From NCBI GenBank assembly GCA_029939785.1, contig JAOZSG010000009.1:1-23517 (forward strand): DNA of 23,517 nt. The letters are read 5' to 3'. The DNA comes from Fidelibacterota bacterium. Its GTDB lineage: Bacteria; Fidelibacterota; UBA2242; JAFGTP01. The stretch's first letter is position 1; every line of letters starts with the position of its first letter. Under the pieces are notes generated by a model that ran no database searches, was not told where the DNA came from, and worked only from the letters and a program-made list of their open reading frames with translations. Positions 1 to 7,790 of the stretch are shown in pieces. A program made the position numbers and the translations under genes.

Positions 1-731
1 CTCAGCTTGGCGGCCATGCTATCTTTCTCGGACCAAATGATATTGGAATTGGAAAAAGAGAAGCAGTAAAAGATATTGCAAGAGTAATTTCAAGATATGA
101 TGATATTATAATGGCGAGACTTTTTGATCATAAACATATGATTGAACTTGCAGAATATTCCGATGTACCGGTTATTAATGGCTTAACTGATCTGAACCAT
201 CCATGTCAGATTATGGCAGATATTTTTACAATCCTGGAGCATCGGGGAAATCTTGATAATCTGAAAGTTGTATATATCGGAGATGGGAATAACATAGCAA
301 ATTCATGGATTAATCTTGCTGCAAGACTTCCATTACATCTTGTGATTTCATGTCCTGGTGGATATGATGCAGACAAAGAAATTTTGGAAAATGCAAAAAA
401 AACGGGACTTAGTAAAATTGAAGTTATCAGAGATCCCAAAGAAGCTGTGAAAAATGCAGATGTTGTTTATACAGATGTATGGGCAAGTATGGGACAGGAA
501 GATGAAGCAGCAGTAAGAAAAAAGATTTTTGCTCCTTATCAACTTAATTCTGAATTAATGAGTTATGCAAAAGAAGATACATTGGTAATGCATTGTCTGC
601 CTGCTCATAGAGGTGATGAGATTACTGATGAAGTCGTTGATAGCAAACAATCAATCGTCTTTGATGAAGCTGAAAACAGAATGCATATTCAGAAAGCAAT
701 TACTCTGAAAATAATGGATATTGAAGTATAG
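1..731 (+). CDS. argF: ornithine carbamoyltransferase, 5'-truncated by window edge
   Basis: Catalyses carbamoyl phosphate + L-ornithine to L-citrulline in cytosolic arginine biosynthesis. The frame is open from base 3, so 242 residues are visible. The family is usually about 305-310 residues, so roughly the first 65, including the carbamoyl-phosphate STRT motif, lie left of the window. The internal ATG at 111 is not the start, because the family match (QLGGHAIFLGPNDIGIGKRE) continues upstream of it. Diagnostic motifs are NHPCQIMAD (the HPxQ carbamoyl-phosphate loop), DVWASMGQE (the SMG ornithine-binding loop) and MHCLPAHRG (the HCLP motif with the catalytic cysteine). SMG plus HCLP favours ornithine over aspartate, N-acetylornithine or putrescine as substrate. 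No terminator is evident downstream; the next 87 bases hold a gene remnant. Confidence 0.95.
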   Translation, partial: QLGGHAIFLGPNDIGIGKREAVKDIARVISRYDDIIMARLFDHKHMIELAEYSDVPVINGLTDLNHPCQIMADIFTILEHRGNLDNLKVVYIGDGNNIANSWINLAARLPLHLVISCPGGYDADKEILENAKKTGLSKIEVIRDPKEAVKNADVVYTDVWASMGQEDEAAVRKKIFAPYQLNSELMSYAKEDTLVMHCLPAHRGDEITDEVVDSKQSIVFDEAENRMHIQKAITLKIMDIEV

Positions 732-818
732 AGTATTTTATCTGGTTTAATACAGAGAAAATTTCCCAGGCGAGCATTGCAGCATGTGCTTGAATGGTAT
801 GAACTACATAAAAATTAA
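732..818 (+). pseudogene. DUF4160-like C-terminal fragment (remnant)
   Basis: Directly after the argF stop and in the same frame, 28 codons stay open to a TAA at 816-818. They include the stretch FPRRALQHVLEWYELHKN. This closely resembles my recollection of the C-terminal part of DUF4160 proteins, small accessory proteins often paired with DUF2442, where a phrase like FPRRALxLVLEWxELHKxEL is conserved. The N-terminal half of such a protein, normally carrying a histidine-rich HFHA segment, is absent, and the tail stops early. There is no start codon or ribosome binding site. I read it as the relic of a lost accessory gene. A chance reading frame is possible but the match is long. The family assignment is from memory and was not searched. 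Confidence 0.5.
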
Positions 819-831
819 TTAGTGAGGGGTT

Positions 832-2466
832 ATGCGATTTACAGGAATTATTGGCATGATAGTATTGCTTTTATTAGCAGTACTTATATCAAATGATAGA
901 AAAAAAATTCGTTTAAGAGTAGTTTTATGGGGATTGTCTTTACAAATGCTATTTGCAGGAATCATTTTGGGTGGATCAGTTTTATCCTTTTCTACTATGT
1001 TTGCATTTTTGTTATTAATTATTGTTTATTTATTTAAAGATTTTATTAATTCAGCTGAAAACAGAAACAAACAAATAATCAATTATGCAGGTGTTTTAGG
1101 AATTGCTATCATCTTCGCAACTATTTTATATTTTATAAATAATGTTACTGTTTTAATTTGGTTATTTTGGTTAATAGTAATTGCAATTTTTGGCAAAGCT
1201 GTTTTAAAATTACCAAAATTTCAATCACATCTAATAGGAAGTTCAATAATAACAGGATTTATTTGGCTTATCCAAAATGATATTAATGGTAGAACAATTT
1301 TTAGAGTGTTAAGTCATAAAGTTGAAAAATTTTTAGATTTATCAATTCTTGGTGCAGAATTTATGTTTGGAAATCTTGCATTGAAACAACATTTTTTTAC
1401 AAATGGAGAATATTGGCCGGGATTTGGTTTTCAGTTTGGTTTCAGTGTTTTACCTGTTATTATTTTTTTTGGTGCATTTATGGCTATTCTTTATCATCTG
1501 GGTGTTATGCAGATTATTATTAAAGGAATGGCTCGTTTCATGCAATGGACGATGGGTACAAGTGGTGCAGAAACTCTCTCCTGTACAGCAAATATTTTTG
1601 TCGGTCAAACAGAAGCTCCATTATTAATCAGACCTTTTCTCGATGAAATGACAGAATCAGAGTTGTTGACTATTATGGTAGGAGGTTTTGCTACAATTGC
1701 AGGAGGTGTATTAGCCGGATATATTGCGATGGGAATAAGTGCAGGGCATTTGCTTGCTGCAAGTGTTATGTCTGCTCCTGCTGCATTGGTAGTAGCAAAG
1801 ATAATTTATCCAGAGACCAAACATTCCAGCACTGCAGGTGATATCGAATTACCCAAAGATATAGTAGATTCGACAAATGTTCTTGATGCTGCAACCCGTG
1901 GTGTTACTGATGGTTTGAAACTAGCTGTTAATGTTGGTGCTATGTTGATTGCTTTTATTGCTTTAATTGGATTGTTAGATGTTATTTTATCTTATGCTGA
2001 CAAATTGATAGATGGAAAATTATTAAACGGTGAATTCATTAACTATACGACAGTAAGTAGTATGTCACCTGTTCATGGAGAATTTAATGGAATATTTCCA
2101 GGAAGTTTAAAAACTCTTTTTGGAACATTACTTAGTCCTTTAGCATGGCTGATGGGAGTTTCATGGGAGTATGCAGGAGAGGTTGGTAATCTGCTTGGTA
2201 TAAAACTGGCTCTTACTGAATTTGTTGCTTATGGTTCATTAGCAGAATTGATCGCAAAAAATGTTATTGATGAAAAGGCTATCATAATTTCTACTTATGC
2301 TCTTTGTGGTTTTGCAAATTTTGCGTCAATAGGAATTCAAATTGGTGGTATCAGTGCTCTGGCTCCACACAGGAGAAAAGATTTATCTAAAGTAGCATTG
2401 AAAGCAATGGCAGGAGGAGCAATTGCATCATGGTTGACTGCTTGTATTGCAGGAATTTTAGTGTAA
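832..2466 (+). CDS. concentrative nucleoside transporter (CNT/NupC family)
   Basis: Cation-coupled nucleoside importer of the inner membrane, likely for uridine or purine nucleoside salvage. At 544 residues it is longer than E. coli NupC (about 400). The N-terminal part has several extra hydrophobic helices before the conserved core, as in the longer CNT proteins of other phyla. The core carries the family signature GAETLSCTANIFVGQTEAPL (about residues 245-265), then RPFLDEMTESEL, the glycine-rich GGFATIAGGVLAGYIAMG, and CGFANFASIGIQIGGISALAP near the C-terminus. The start is supported by GAGGGG shortly before the ATG. The substrate cannot be fixed from sequence. It stands alone, with about 220 nt before adk. 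Confidence 0.9.
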   Translation: MRFTGIIGMIVLLLLAVLISNDRKKIRLRVVLWGLSLQMLFAGIILGGSVLSFSTMFAFLLLIIVYLFKDFINSAENRNKQIINYAGVLGIAIIFATILYFINNVTVLIWLFWLIVIAIFGKAVLKLPKFQSHLIGSSIITGFIWLIQNDINGRTIFRVLSHKVEKFLDLSILGAEFMFGNLALKQHFFTNGEYWPGFGFQFGFSVLPVIIFFGAFMAILYHLGVMQIIIKGMARFMQWTMGTSGAETLSCTANIFVGQTEAPLLIRPFLDEMTESELLTIMVGGFATIAGGVLAGYIAMGISAGHLLAASVMSAPAALVVAKIIYPETKHSSTAGDIELPKDIVDSTNVLDAATRGVTDGLKLAVNVGAMLIAFIALIGLLDVILSYADKLIDGKLLNGEFINYTTVSSMSPVHGEFNGIFPGSLKTLFGTLLSPLAWLMGVSWEYAGEVGNLLGIKLALTEFVAYGSLAELIAKNVIDEKAIIISTYALCGFANFASIGIQIGGISALAPHRRKDLSKVALKAMAGGAIASWLTACIAGILV

Positions 2467-2520
2467 TATTTTTTGTGAAAGATTTAAATTTCAAGAGTGT
2501 CTCAGAAAGAAGATGAACAG

Positions 2521-2549
2521 TTGATTGTACATACTTAGGCGGGTATTTT
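2521..2549 (+). promoter_or_regulatory. candidate sigma-70-type promoter for adk-coaE
   Basis: TTGATT at 2521-2526 (4 of 6 to TTGACA) and TATTTT at 2544-2549 (4 of 6 to TATAAT) are separated by 17 bp. They sit between the transporter gene and adk, upstream of the palindromic repeat. The spacing is ideal but the boxes are only moderate, and such matches are common in AT-rich DNA. Confidence 0.3.
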
Positions 2550-2570
2550 ATAAATAGAGAAAGAACATTA

Positions 2571-2643
2571 TTTCCCACGAAACACACGAAAACCACTAAA
2601 ATAACAAAATTTTTTTCGTGTTTTTAGCGTGTTTTGCGGGAAA
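2571..2643. repeat. imperfect palindromic intergenic repeat of CACGAAA-type units
   Basis: A 73-bp imperfect inverted repeat with outer arms TTTCCC/GGGAAA. The left arm is built of 9-10 nt units (CACGAAACA, CACGAAAAC, CACTAAAAT). The right arm mirrors them (TTTCGTGTTTTT, AGCGTGTTTT, GCGGGAAAA). Over the 25 positions inside CCC/GGG about 19 pair. The spacer is an A/T run. Similar CACGAA-type palindromes are, to my knowledge, scattered between genes in several unrelated bacterial phyla. Lying in the adk leader, it would fold in the transcript and could act as a processing or attenuation hairpin. Only this clear copy is in the window. Confidence 0.6.
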
Positions 2644-2686
2644 ATTGATTTACTTTACAATAACTAAAAAATTAAAGGAGTTTATA

Positions 2687-3331
2687 ATGAAGATGATTTT
2701 ATTGGGTCCTCCAGGAGTTGGAAAAGGTACTCAGGCACAGAGAATATGTGATGATTTTGGAGTTGTACAGATTTCTACAGGTGATATGCTCAGAAAAGGA
2801 GTTAAAGAAGGTACACCGCTTGGTAAAAAAGCTGAAGGTTTTATGTCAAAAGGGGAATTAGTTCCTGATGATGTAATTTTGGGATTGATTGGTGAAACAC
2901 TTTTTGCTGATGATGCACCAAAAGGATATATTCTCGATGGATTTCCAAGAACAGTTCCACAGGCTGAAGGTTTAAAAAAGATGTTTGAAGATAACAATGA
3001 AAAATTGGATTATGTTTTATTGTTGGAAGCACCTTCAGATCTTATTGTGAAACGTCTATCCGCACGTAGAAGTTGTAAAAAATGTAATAAAGTATATAAT
3101 CTTGTTTCAATGCCTCCAAAAACTGAAGGAAAATGTGATGTTTGTGATGGTTCACTTTATCAGCGTGTTGATGATAAAGAAGAAACTATTAAAAATAGAT
3201 TGGATATATATAAAAATCAAACAGAGCCTCTTGTTGATTTTTATTCTAAAACGGAAAATCTTGTAAGTGTAGATTCCACCGGTAGTCCTGAAGAAGTTCA
3301 TAAAAATATTTTGAAAGTTCTGAAAGGTTAA
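2687..3331 (+). CDS. adk: adenylate kinase, zinc-type LID
   Basis: Catalyses ATP + AMP to 2 ADP in the cytosol and balances the adenylate pool. The P-loop GPPGVGKGTQA is at the N-terminus, with the AMP-binding segment STGDMLR and DGFPRT following. The LID region carries two cysteine pairs (RRSCKKCNKVY and GKCDVCDG), the four-cysteine zinc-binding LID of many Gram-positive and FCB enzymes. The length of 214 residues is normal for the long form. I place the start at 2687, where AAAGGAG precedes ATGAAGATG with good spacing. An in-frame ATG at 2618 would add 23 residues read through the palindromic repeat and has no family support. coaE follows after 8 nt, so the two are probably co-transcribed. 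Confidence 0.95.
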   Translation: MKMILLGPPGVGKGTQAQRICDDFGVVQISTGDMLRKGVKEGTPLGKKAEGFMSKGELVPDDVILGLIGETLFADDAPKGYILDGFPRTVPQAEGLKKMFEDNNEKLDYVLLLEAPSDLIVKRLSARRSCKKCNKVYNLVSMPPKTEGKCDVCDGSLYQRVDDKEETIKNRLDIYKNQTEPLVDFYSKTENLVSVDSTGSPEEVHKNILKVLKG

Positions 3332-3339
3332 AAAGAATT

Positions 3340-3924
3340 ATGAAAATCTTGGGAGTGACAGGCGGTATTGGTTCAGGAAAAAGTACTGCCTGTCATTTTC
3401 TTCAAGAAAGAGGAAGTTTTATATTTGACGCTGATAAAGAAGCGAAAAATATATTATTTACAAGTAAAGATGTTCAAAAAGAGATAGAAAAGTCCTTTAA
3501 TACATCAATCATGTATGAAAGAAAAGTAAACAAACAAAAACTCGCCAAAATAGCATTTGCAAATAAAAATAATCAGACAATTCTCAATAATATAATTCAC
3601 CCTCTCGTTATAAATTTATTCATCAAAAAAAGAGATAATTTGTATAATCATACAAATCTATTAGTAGTTGACGCCGCATTAATTTTTGAATCAGGGTTTG
3701 ACAAATATTTTGATCTGACTTTACTAATATTTGCAAATCAGGATATTCGTTTGGGAAGAGCTTTGGAAAGAGGCAACTTGAGTCGTGAACAAATAATTCA
3801 TCGGATGAATCTACAAATTCCTGAAGAACAAAAACAAGAACTTGCAGATTATATCATTGATAATAATAGTACTAAAGAATCTCTATATGATAAAATAAAT
3901 GATTTCTATGATGAAATTATGTAA
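3340..3924 (+). CDS. coaE: dephospho-CoA kinase
   Basis: Phosphorylates the 3'-hydroxyl of dephospho-CoA in the last step of coenzyme A synthesis, in the cytosol. The sequence opens with MKILGVTGGIGSGKST, a P-loop in the exact CoaE context, followed by FDADKEAKN, the nucleoside-binding DAD motif. It continues with NNIIHPLV, VDAALIFESGF and the family tail RMNLQIPEEQKQELADYIID. Length is 194 residues, normal for the family. It starts 8 nt after adk with only a weak AAAGAA ribosome binding site, consistent with translation carried over from adk. Its last codon and TAA stop form part of an 11-bp inverted repeat whose other arm covers the ribosome binding site of the next gene. Confidence 0.93.
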   Translation: MKILGVTGGIGSGKSTACHFLQERGSFIFDADKEAKNILFTSKDVQKEIEKSFNTSIMYERKVNKQKLAKIAFANKNNQTILNNIIHPLVINLFIKKRDNLYNHTNLLVVDAALIFESGFDKYFDLTLLIFANQDIRLGRALERGNLSREQIIHRMNLQIPEEQKQELADYIIDNNSTKESLYDKINDFYDEIM

Positions 3925-3994
3925 CTTCCAATGACATTATTTATAATGTCAAAATGATAAATAATTCAAATTGTTTTACGTTAGGAAGTTACAT
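3919..3994. repeat. 11-bp inverted repeat spanning coaE stop and next gene's ribosome binding site
   Basis: ATGTAACTTCC at 3919-3929 is a perfect reverse complement of GGAAGTTACAT at 3984-3994. The left arm contains the coaE stop codon. The right arm contains the GGAAG ribosome binding site and first base of the TTG start of the secreted protein. Nested inside is a second perfect palindrome, TGACATTAT TT ATAATGTCA (3932-3951). In RNA the outer stem would hide the ribosome binding site unless ribosomes finishing coaE open it. Alternatively the 76 bp is a tiny element with terminal inverted repeats. There is no U-run, so a terminator is unlikely. Confidence 0.65.
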
Positions 3995-6900
3995 TGCCCA
4001 TATCTTTCATGTATAAAATAAAACCAATCATTATTTTCTTTTTTTTGCTTTTTGGACTATGCAATAGTATAAATGCCAATGAACCATTTAAAATTCAAAA
4101 CATTACAATATTAAATAATAAAGATTTATCACAGGTTAAAAATGGTAATCTGCACTTAAAGTGGGAATATTCAAGGCATTTAAAAAATGCCAAATTAACA
4201 TTTATCATTTCTAAACAAAAAGTTGATGAGGATTCAATAGTTTGGCTTTCTAATGAACAGTATTTGGATAAACCTGAATATGTAATTACATGTCCGTGGT
4301 TACTTGAAAAGGGAAAAACTTATATTCTGTCAATAAAAGGCAAAGATCTGAATAATGGTGTTATAGAAAAATCACAAATTGTGTTTACAATAAATAGTCC
4401 TCCTAAAAAAGTTGATGTTTTTACAAATAATAATATGATTTTTAGAAAAGAAAAAATTATTTTTAGGATTTCGGAATCAACTGATAATCAGATAGATAGT
4501 AAAAAGATTAAATACCAAATTAACATTTTTTCTGAGTCAGACAAAATTAAACCAATAGTTGACACTTTAATTCGTATTACAGAAAAAGACTCAGAAAAAT
4601 TATTAGTAATAGATAATAATTTACAGGAAAATAATAAATTTTTTGTTTATTTTCGGGCATGGGATGGGGTAGATTATTCCGAAAAAAGTTCACAAATACA
4701 ATTTTTTATAAATAAAAATGATGAGCCACCAGAATCTTTTGATCTAATAGGAGATTCTGATTTGATTGTAAGTGAATATCCATTATTAAAATGGAATAAG
4801 ACTTATGATCCTGAAAATAAAATCGGAGGCAAAATTATTAATTATACTGTAGTAATATCTCCAGACGAAGAGTTCTATGAAATATTGAGCAGAGTAGTTA
4901 TAGACCCAGAATTAACATGTTATAAAGCAATAGAGTTAGAAAATCATCGTAAATATTTTTGGAAAGTAATAGCTATGGATTCCGATAGTTTGATAACTTC
5001 CAGTTCACGAACAAATTCCATTACTGCAAATTATGGGAATGAACCACCTCCAAAACCACAGGTAAACAATCCTGTTTCAGGACAAATTATCAAACCGAAT
5101 GATTATTTAATATGGAAACAACCAGACGACCCTGATAAATGGGATAAGCTTTCATATTCTGTGTATATATTAAATGATACAAAGGATACTTTACTAAAAG
5201 AGGAAATATCAGATTCATTGATACAACTGGCAAAATATAATATTGTAAACGGATTATCTGTTTATTATGATAACAGAATAAAATTTCAAATGAACAATTT
5301 TGATCTAAATTCAAAATTATCTGATGCAAAAAAATATAATTTTCAGGTTACATCTTATGATAATTGGGGTGGAAAAGTTAATTCAGATTGGATTAACTCG
5401 GATTTTATTTTTGATGATAATATTAACTCAAATCCAAATCCGCCAACAAAGAACTTTTATCCGGATTCGGCAATTATTTATACAACTTTTCCAATACTAA
5501 AATGGGATGCTGGAACTGACTCGGATGTTGAGGATGAATTAAAATATGAAATTATGTTAAGCCGTGATGCAGATTTTAATGATACAAGATTCGTTAGTCT
5601 TTTAACAAGTTATAATGAATGTGAATATGAAATTAAATCTTCATTGGTTGAAAATGAAAAATATTATTGGAAAGTGCGTTCAATTGATTTAGAAGAGAGA
5701 AAATCAAAATGGTCAATTAGTAATGTCTTTTGGATAAACTCAATTAATGAACGTCCGATTGGCCCTGTTGAATTATTATCTCCGGAAACATTAACAGAAT
5801 TTAACAATAATAGCTCTTTTTGGTGGTTTTCTACATTTGATCCTGATCCGGGAGATAGAAAGGAATATATTCTGGAACTGGCGTCAGATAAATTCTTTAA
5901 AAATATTGTTTATAGTTATAACGTAAAATCTTCAAGTTTAAGTGCTGAATGGAAAGGAAATCCACCTCCTGGTGCAATAGGAATCCATATATCCGAATGT
6001 TCTGATTATTCCCGATTGGTTGATAATAGAATGTATTATTGGAAAGTTGTGGCTAAAGATCAAAGAGGTTTTTGTAGTGTGTCACCTCAAAAACCACCAC
6101 GAATATTTTTTAATAATAAAAATGATCCGCCAAGTATTCCTGATGGGATCAAACCGGGCAATGGGATTATTGTTACAAATAAAAAAATGAAAATATCATG
6201 GCAACCTAGTATGGATCCTGATTTTTCTGATTTTTCAACAACTTTAAGATATCAGATTATATTTTCACAGAATCCGGACTTTCCAGATAAAGAAAGTCTT
6301 CAATATACAACAAAAATTGGGAATAATTTTATAGAGATATCAGATAAATTAGTTGAAAATAAAAAATATTATTATAAAATAAAATCAATAGATAAGCATA
6401 ATCTCAGTTCTTCTTGGTCAGTTCCGGATTCATTTATTGTAAATTTTATAAAAGAACCACCCTTGATGGTCTCAGAGTCAATCGTTCCGAGAGATTCAAT
6501 GATTGTAAAATCTGTCAATCCCGTTATTTCCTGGCAAAAAACAACTGATCCTGATCCTGAACAGATATATGGTATTAAATACCATATTAGATATGTGCCT
6601 GTTAAATATATTGGAACAAGAAAGGAAAAAAATTATTCAAAAGAGGTTATTACCGAAAATGATGTTAATTATATTCAATTAAATTCATTAATAGAAAACG
6701 AGTATTATAGTTTTAAGATTGCTGCAAAAGATAAAGAAGGAGTTTTATCGAAATGGTCAAATTCTCATGTTTTTGCTGTCAATGTATCTGATAGTCCTCC
6801 TTCCGGATTTAATTTAATTTATCCTGATTATAATGCTGATTCAATATCAATTGATTCAAAACTTATATGGAGTAATTCTTATGATTCTGATCCTGGTGAT

Positions 6901-7431
6901 GAAGTATATTACACATTATATTATTCTGAAGATAGTTTAATGCTCAATAATGTTAAAGAAATAAATATTTATGAAAGTTATTTTGATTCAGTATATTATC
7001 AACCATTACCTTTATTAAAGAGTGCTACTAAATATTTTTGGAAAGTAGTTGCAGAAGATAAATCAGGAAATCAGGTTTGGGGTTCAAATAGTAATAATAA
7101 TATTTTTAAATTTCATACTATAGGATATAAAAGACGACAATTGTCAATTCCTCAAAAATTTGTGTTATATGATAATCATCCAAATCCATTTATGACATCT
7201 ACAAAAATTCAATATGAAGTTTCAGAATATAGTAATGTTAAAATATCAATTTATAATATTCTTGGGGAAGAAATATCCAGATTAGTAGATGATCAACATT
7301 TAGCTGGGAAATATACAATCATATGGAATGGGACTGATAGTAATGGCAGAATGGTTCCTGGTGGTATGTATCTTTGCAGAATGACAGCAAAAGAATTTAT
7401 AACACATAAAAAAATTGTTTTATTACGATAA
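3994..7431 (+). CDS. secreted FN3-repeat protein with type IX-like C-terminal sorting domain
   Basis: An exported or cell-surface protein of 1145 residues; function not recognised. The N-terminus YKIKPIIIFFFLLFGLCNSINA is a signal peptide. About nine fibronectin-III/Ig-like beta-sandwich repeats follow, recognised by a recurring strand of the type KYYWKVxAxDxxG near residues 109, 216, 322, 447, 556, 680, 791, 903 and 1013 (105-125 apart). Several also have a WxxxxDPDPGD phrase at the domain start. The last about 93 residues (from LYDNHPNPF through YNILGEEISRLV and GGMYLCRM to KKIVLLR) match the FlgD-like / T9SS type A sorting domain that anchors or secretes proteins in FCB bacteria. No enzymatic domain is visible, so a structural or adhesive role is likely. 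The TTG start is chosen because GGAAG lies 5 nt upstream; an ATG at 4009 is the alternative. Confidence 0.85.
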   Translation: MPISFMYKIKPIIIFFFLLFGLCNSINANEPFKIQNITILNNKDLSQVKNGNLHLKWEYSRHLKNAKLTFIISKQKVDEDSIVWLSNEQYLDKPEYVITCPWLLEKGKTYILSIKGKDLNNGVIEKSQIVFTINSPPKKVDVFTNNNMIFRKEKIIFRISESTDNQIDSKKIKYQINIFSESDKIKPIVDTLIRITEKDSEKLLVIDNNLQENNKFFVYFRAWDGVDYSEKSSQIQFFINKNDEPPESFDLIGDSDLIVSEYPLLKWNKTYDPENKIGGKIINYTVVISPDEEFYEILSRVVIDPELTCYKAIELENHRKYFWKVIAMDSDSLITSSSRTNSITANYGNEPPPKPQVNNPVSGQIIKPNDYLIWKQPDDPDKWDKLSYSVYILNDTKDTLLKEEISDSLIQLAKYNIVNGLSVYYDNRIKFQMNNFDLNSKLSDAKKYNFQVTSYDNWGGKVNSDWINSDFIFDDNINSNPNPPTKNFYPDSAIIYTTFPILKWDAGTDSDVEDELKYEIMLSRDADFNDTRFVSLLTSYNECEYEIKSSLVENEKYYWKVRSIDLEERKSKWSISNVFWINSINERPIGPVELLSPETLTEFNNNSSFWWFSTFDPDPGDRKEYILELASDKFFKNIVYSYNVKSSSLSAEWKGNPPPGAIGIHISECSDYSRLVDNRMYYWKVVAKDQRGFCSVSPQKPPRIFFNNKNDPPSIPDGIKPGNGIIVTNKKMKISWQPSMDPDFSDFSTTLRYQIIFSQNPDFPDKESLQYTTKIGNNFIEISDKLVENKKYYYKIKSIDKHNLSSSWSVPDSFIVNFIKEPPLMVSESIVPRDSMIVKSVNPVISWQKTTDPDPEQIYGIKYHIRYVPVKYIGTRKEKNYSKEVITENDVNYIQLNSLIENEYYSFKIAAKDKEGVLSKWSNSHVFAVNVSDSPPSGFNLIYPDYNADSISIDSKLIWSNSYDSDPGDEVYYTLYYSEDSLMLNNVKEINIYESYFDSVYYQPLPLLKSATKYFWKVVAEDKSGNQVWGSNSNNNIFKFHTIGYKRRQLSIPQKFVLYDNHPNPFMTSTKIQYEVSEYSNVKISIYNILGEEISRLVDDQHLAGKYTIIWNGTDSNGRMVPGGMYLCRMTAKEFITHKKIVLLR

Positions 7432-7462
7432 AAATTAAGTTTGCTATATTTGAAAAAAAAAG

Positions 7463-7491
7463 TTGAATTTGATTTGCAAGTTGATTATAAT
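7463..7491 (+). promoter_or_regulatory. sigma-70-type promoter upstream of the acyl carrier protein operon
   Basis: TTGAAT at 7463-7468 (4 of 6) and a perfect TATAAT at 7486-7491 are separated by exactly 17 bp. The likely start of transcription is near 7498, giving a leader of about 37 nt before the ATG at 7535. It falls in the 103-nt gap after the secreted-protein gene, where a new transcription unit is expected. Confidence 0.55.
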
Positions 7492-7534
7492 ACCAATTCG
7501 CAATAAACATTATTAACAACTTAATGGAGGAACT

Positions 7535-7777
7535 ATGTGCTCAAGTGATGTGCAAAGCAGAGTTATGAAGGTTATGGCTAATGTACTTAAAATTGATGAG
7601 GCTGAGATTAGCCCGGATGCAAATTTTATTTTTGATTTGGGTGCGGATTCAGCACAAAGTCTTGAATTAATTGCAGGATTCGAAGAAGAGTTTGACATTG
7701 AAATGGATGAGGATAAAGCATTGGAAATACAGACGGTTGCTGATGCAGTTGTTTTTATAACCGAATATGTAAAATAG
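7535..7777 (+). CDS. acyl carrier protein
   Basis: Small acidic carrier protein of 80 residues that holds acyl groups on a 4'-phosphopantetheine arm. Ser39 in FDLGADSAQSLEL is the expected attachment site. The following helix (LELIAGFEEEFDIEMDED) and the C-terminal TVADAVVFI segment are typical. The usual LGADSLDxVEL is here LGADSAQSLEL, so the residues just after the serine differ from the standard fatty-acid-synthesis AcpP. No fab genes surround it. Instead it is followed after 13 nt by an ADP-forming acyl-CoA synthetase, with which it is probably co-transcribed. It may therefore be a dedicated carrier rather than the housekeeping AcpP. GGAGG precedes the start. Confidence 0.92.
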   Translation: MCSSDVQSRVMKVMANVLKIDEAEISPDANFIFDLGADSAQSLELIAGFEEEFDIEMDEDKALEIQTVADAVVFITEYVK

Positions 7778-7790
7778 TAGAGGAGGATAT

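Noticed and set aside
2618..2686. N-terminal 23-residue extension of adenylate kinase from an upstream ATG
   Set aside because: It reads through the palindromic repeat, has no ribosome binding site and no family support; AAAGGAG places the start at 2687.
7445..7452. TATATTTG as a Bacteroidetes-type -7 box
   Set aside because: No TTTG lies at the required 19-21 bp upstream; the TTGAAT-N17-TATAAT pair nearby is a better promoter.
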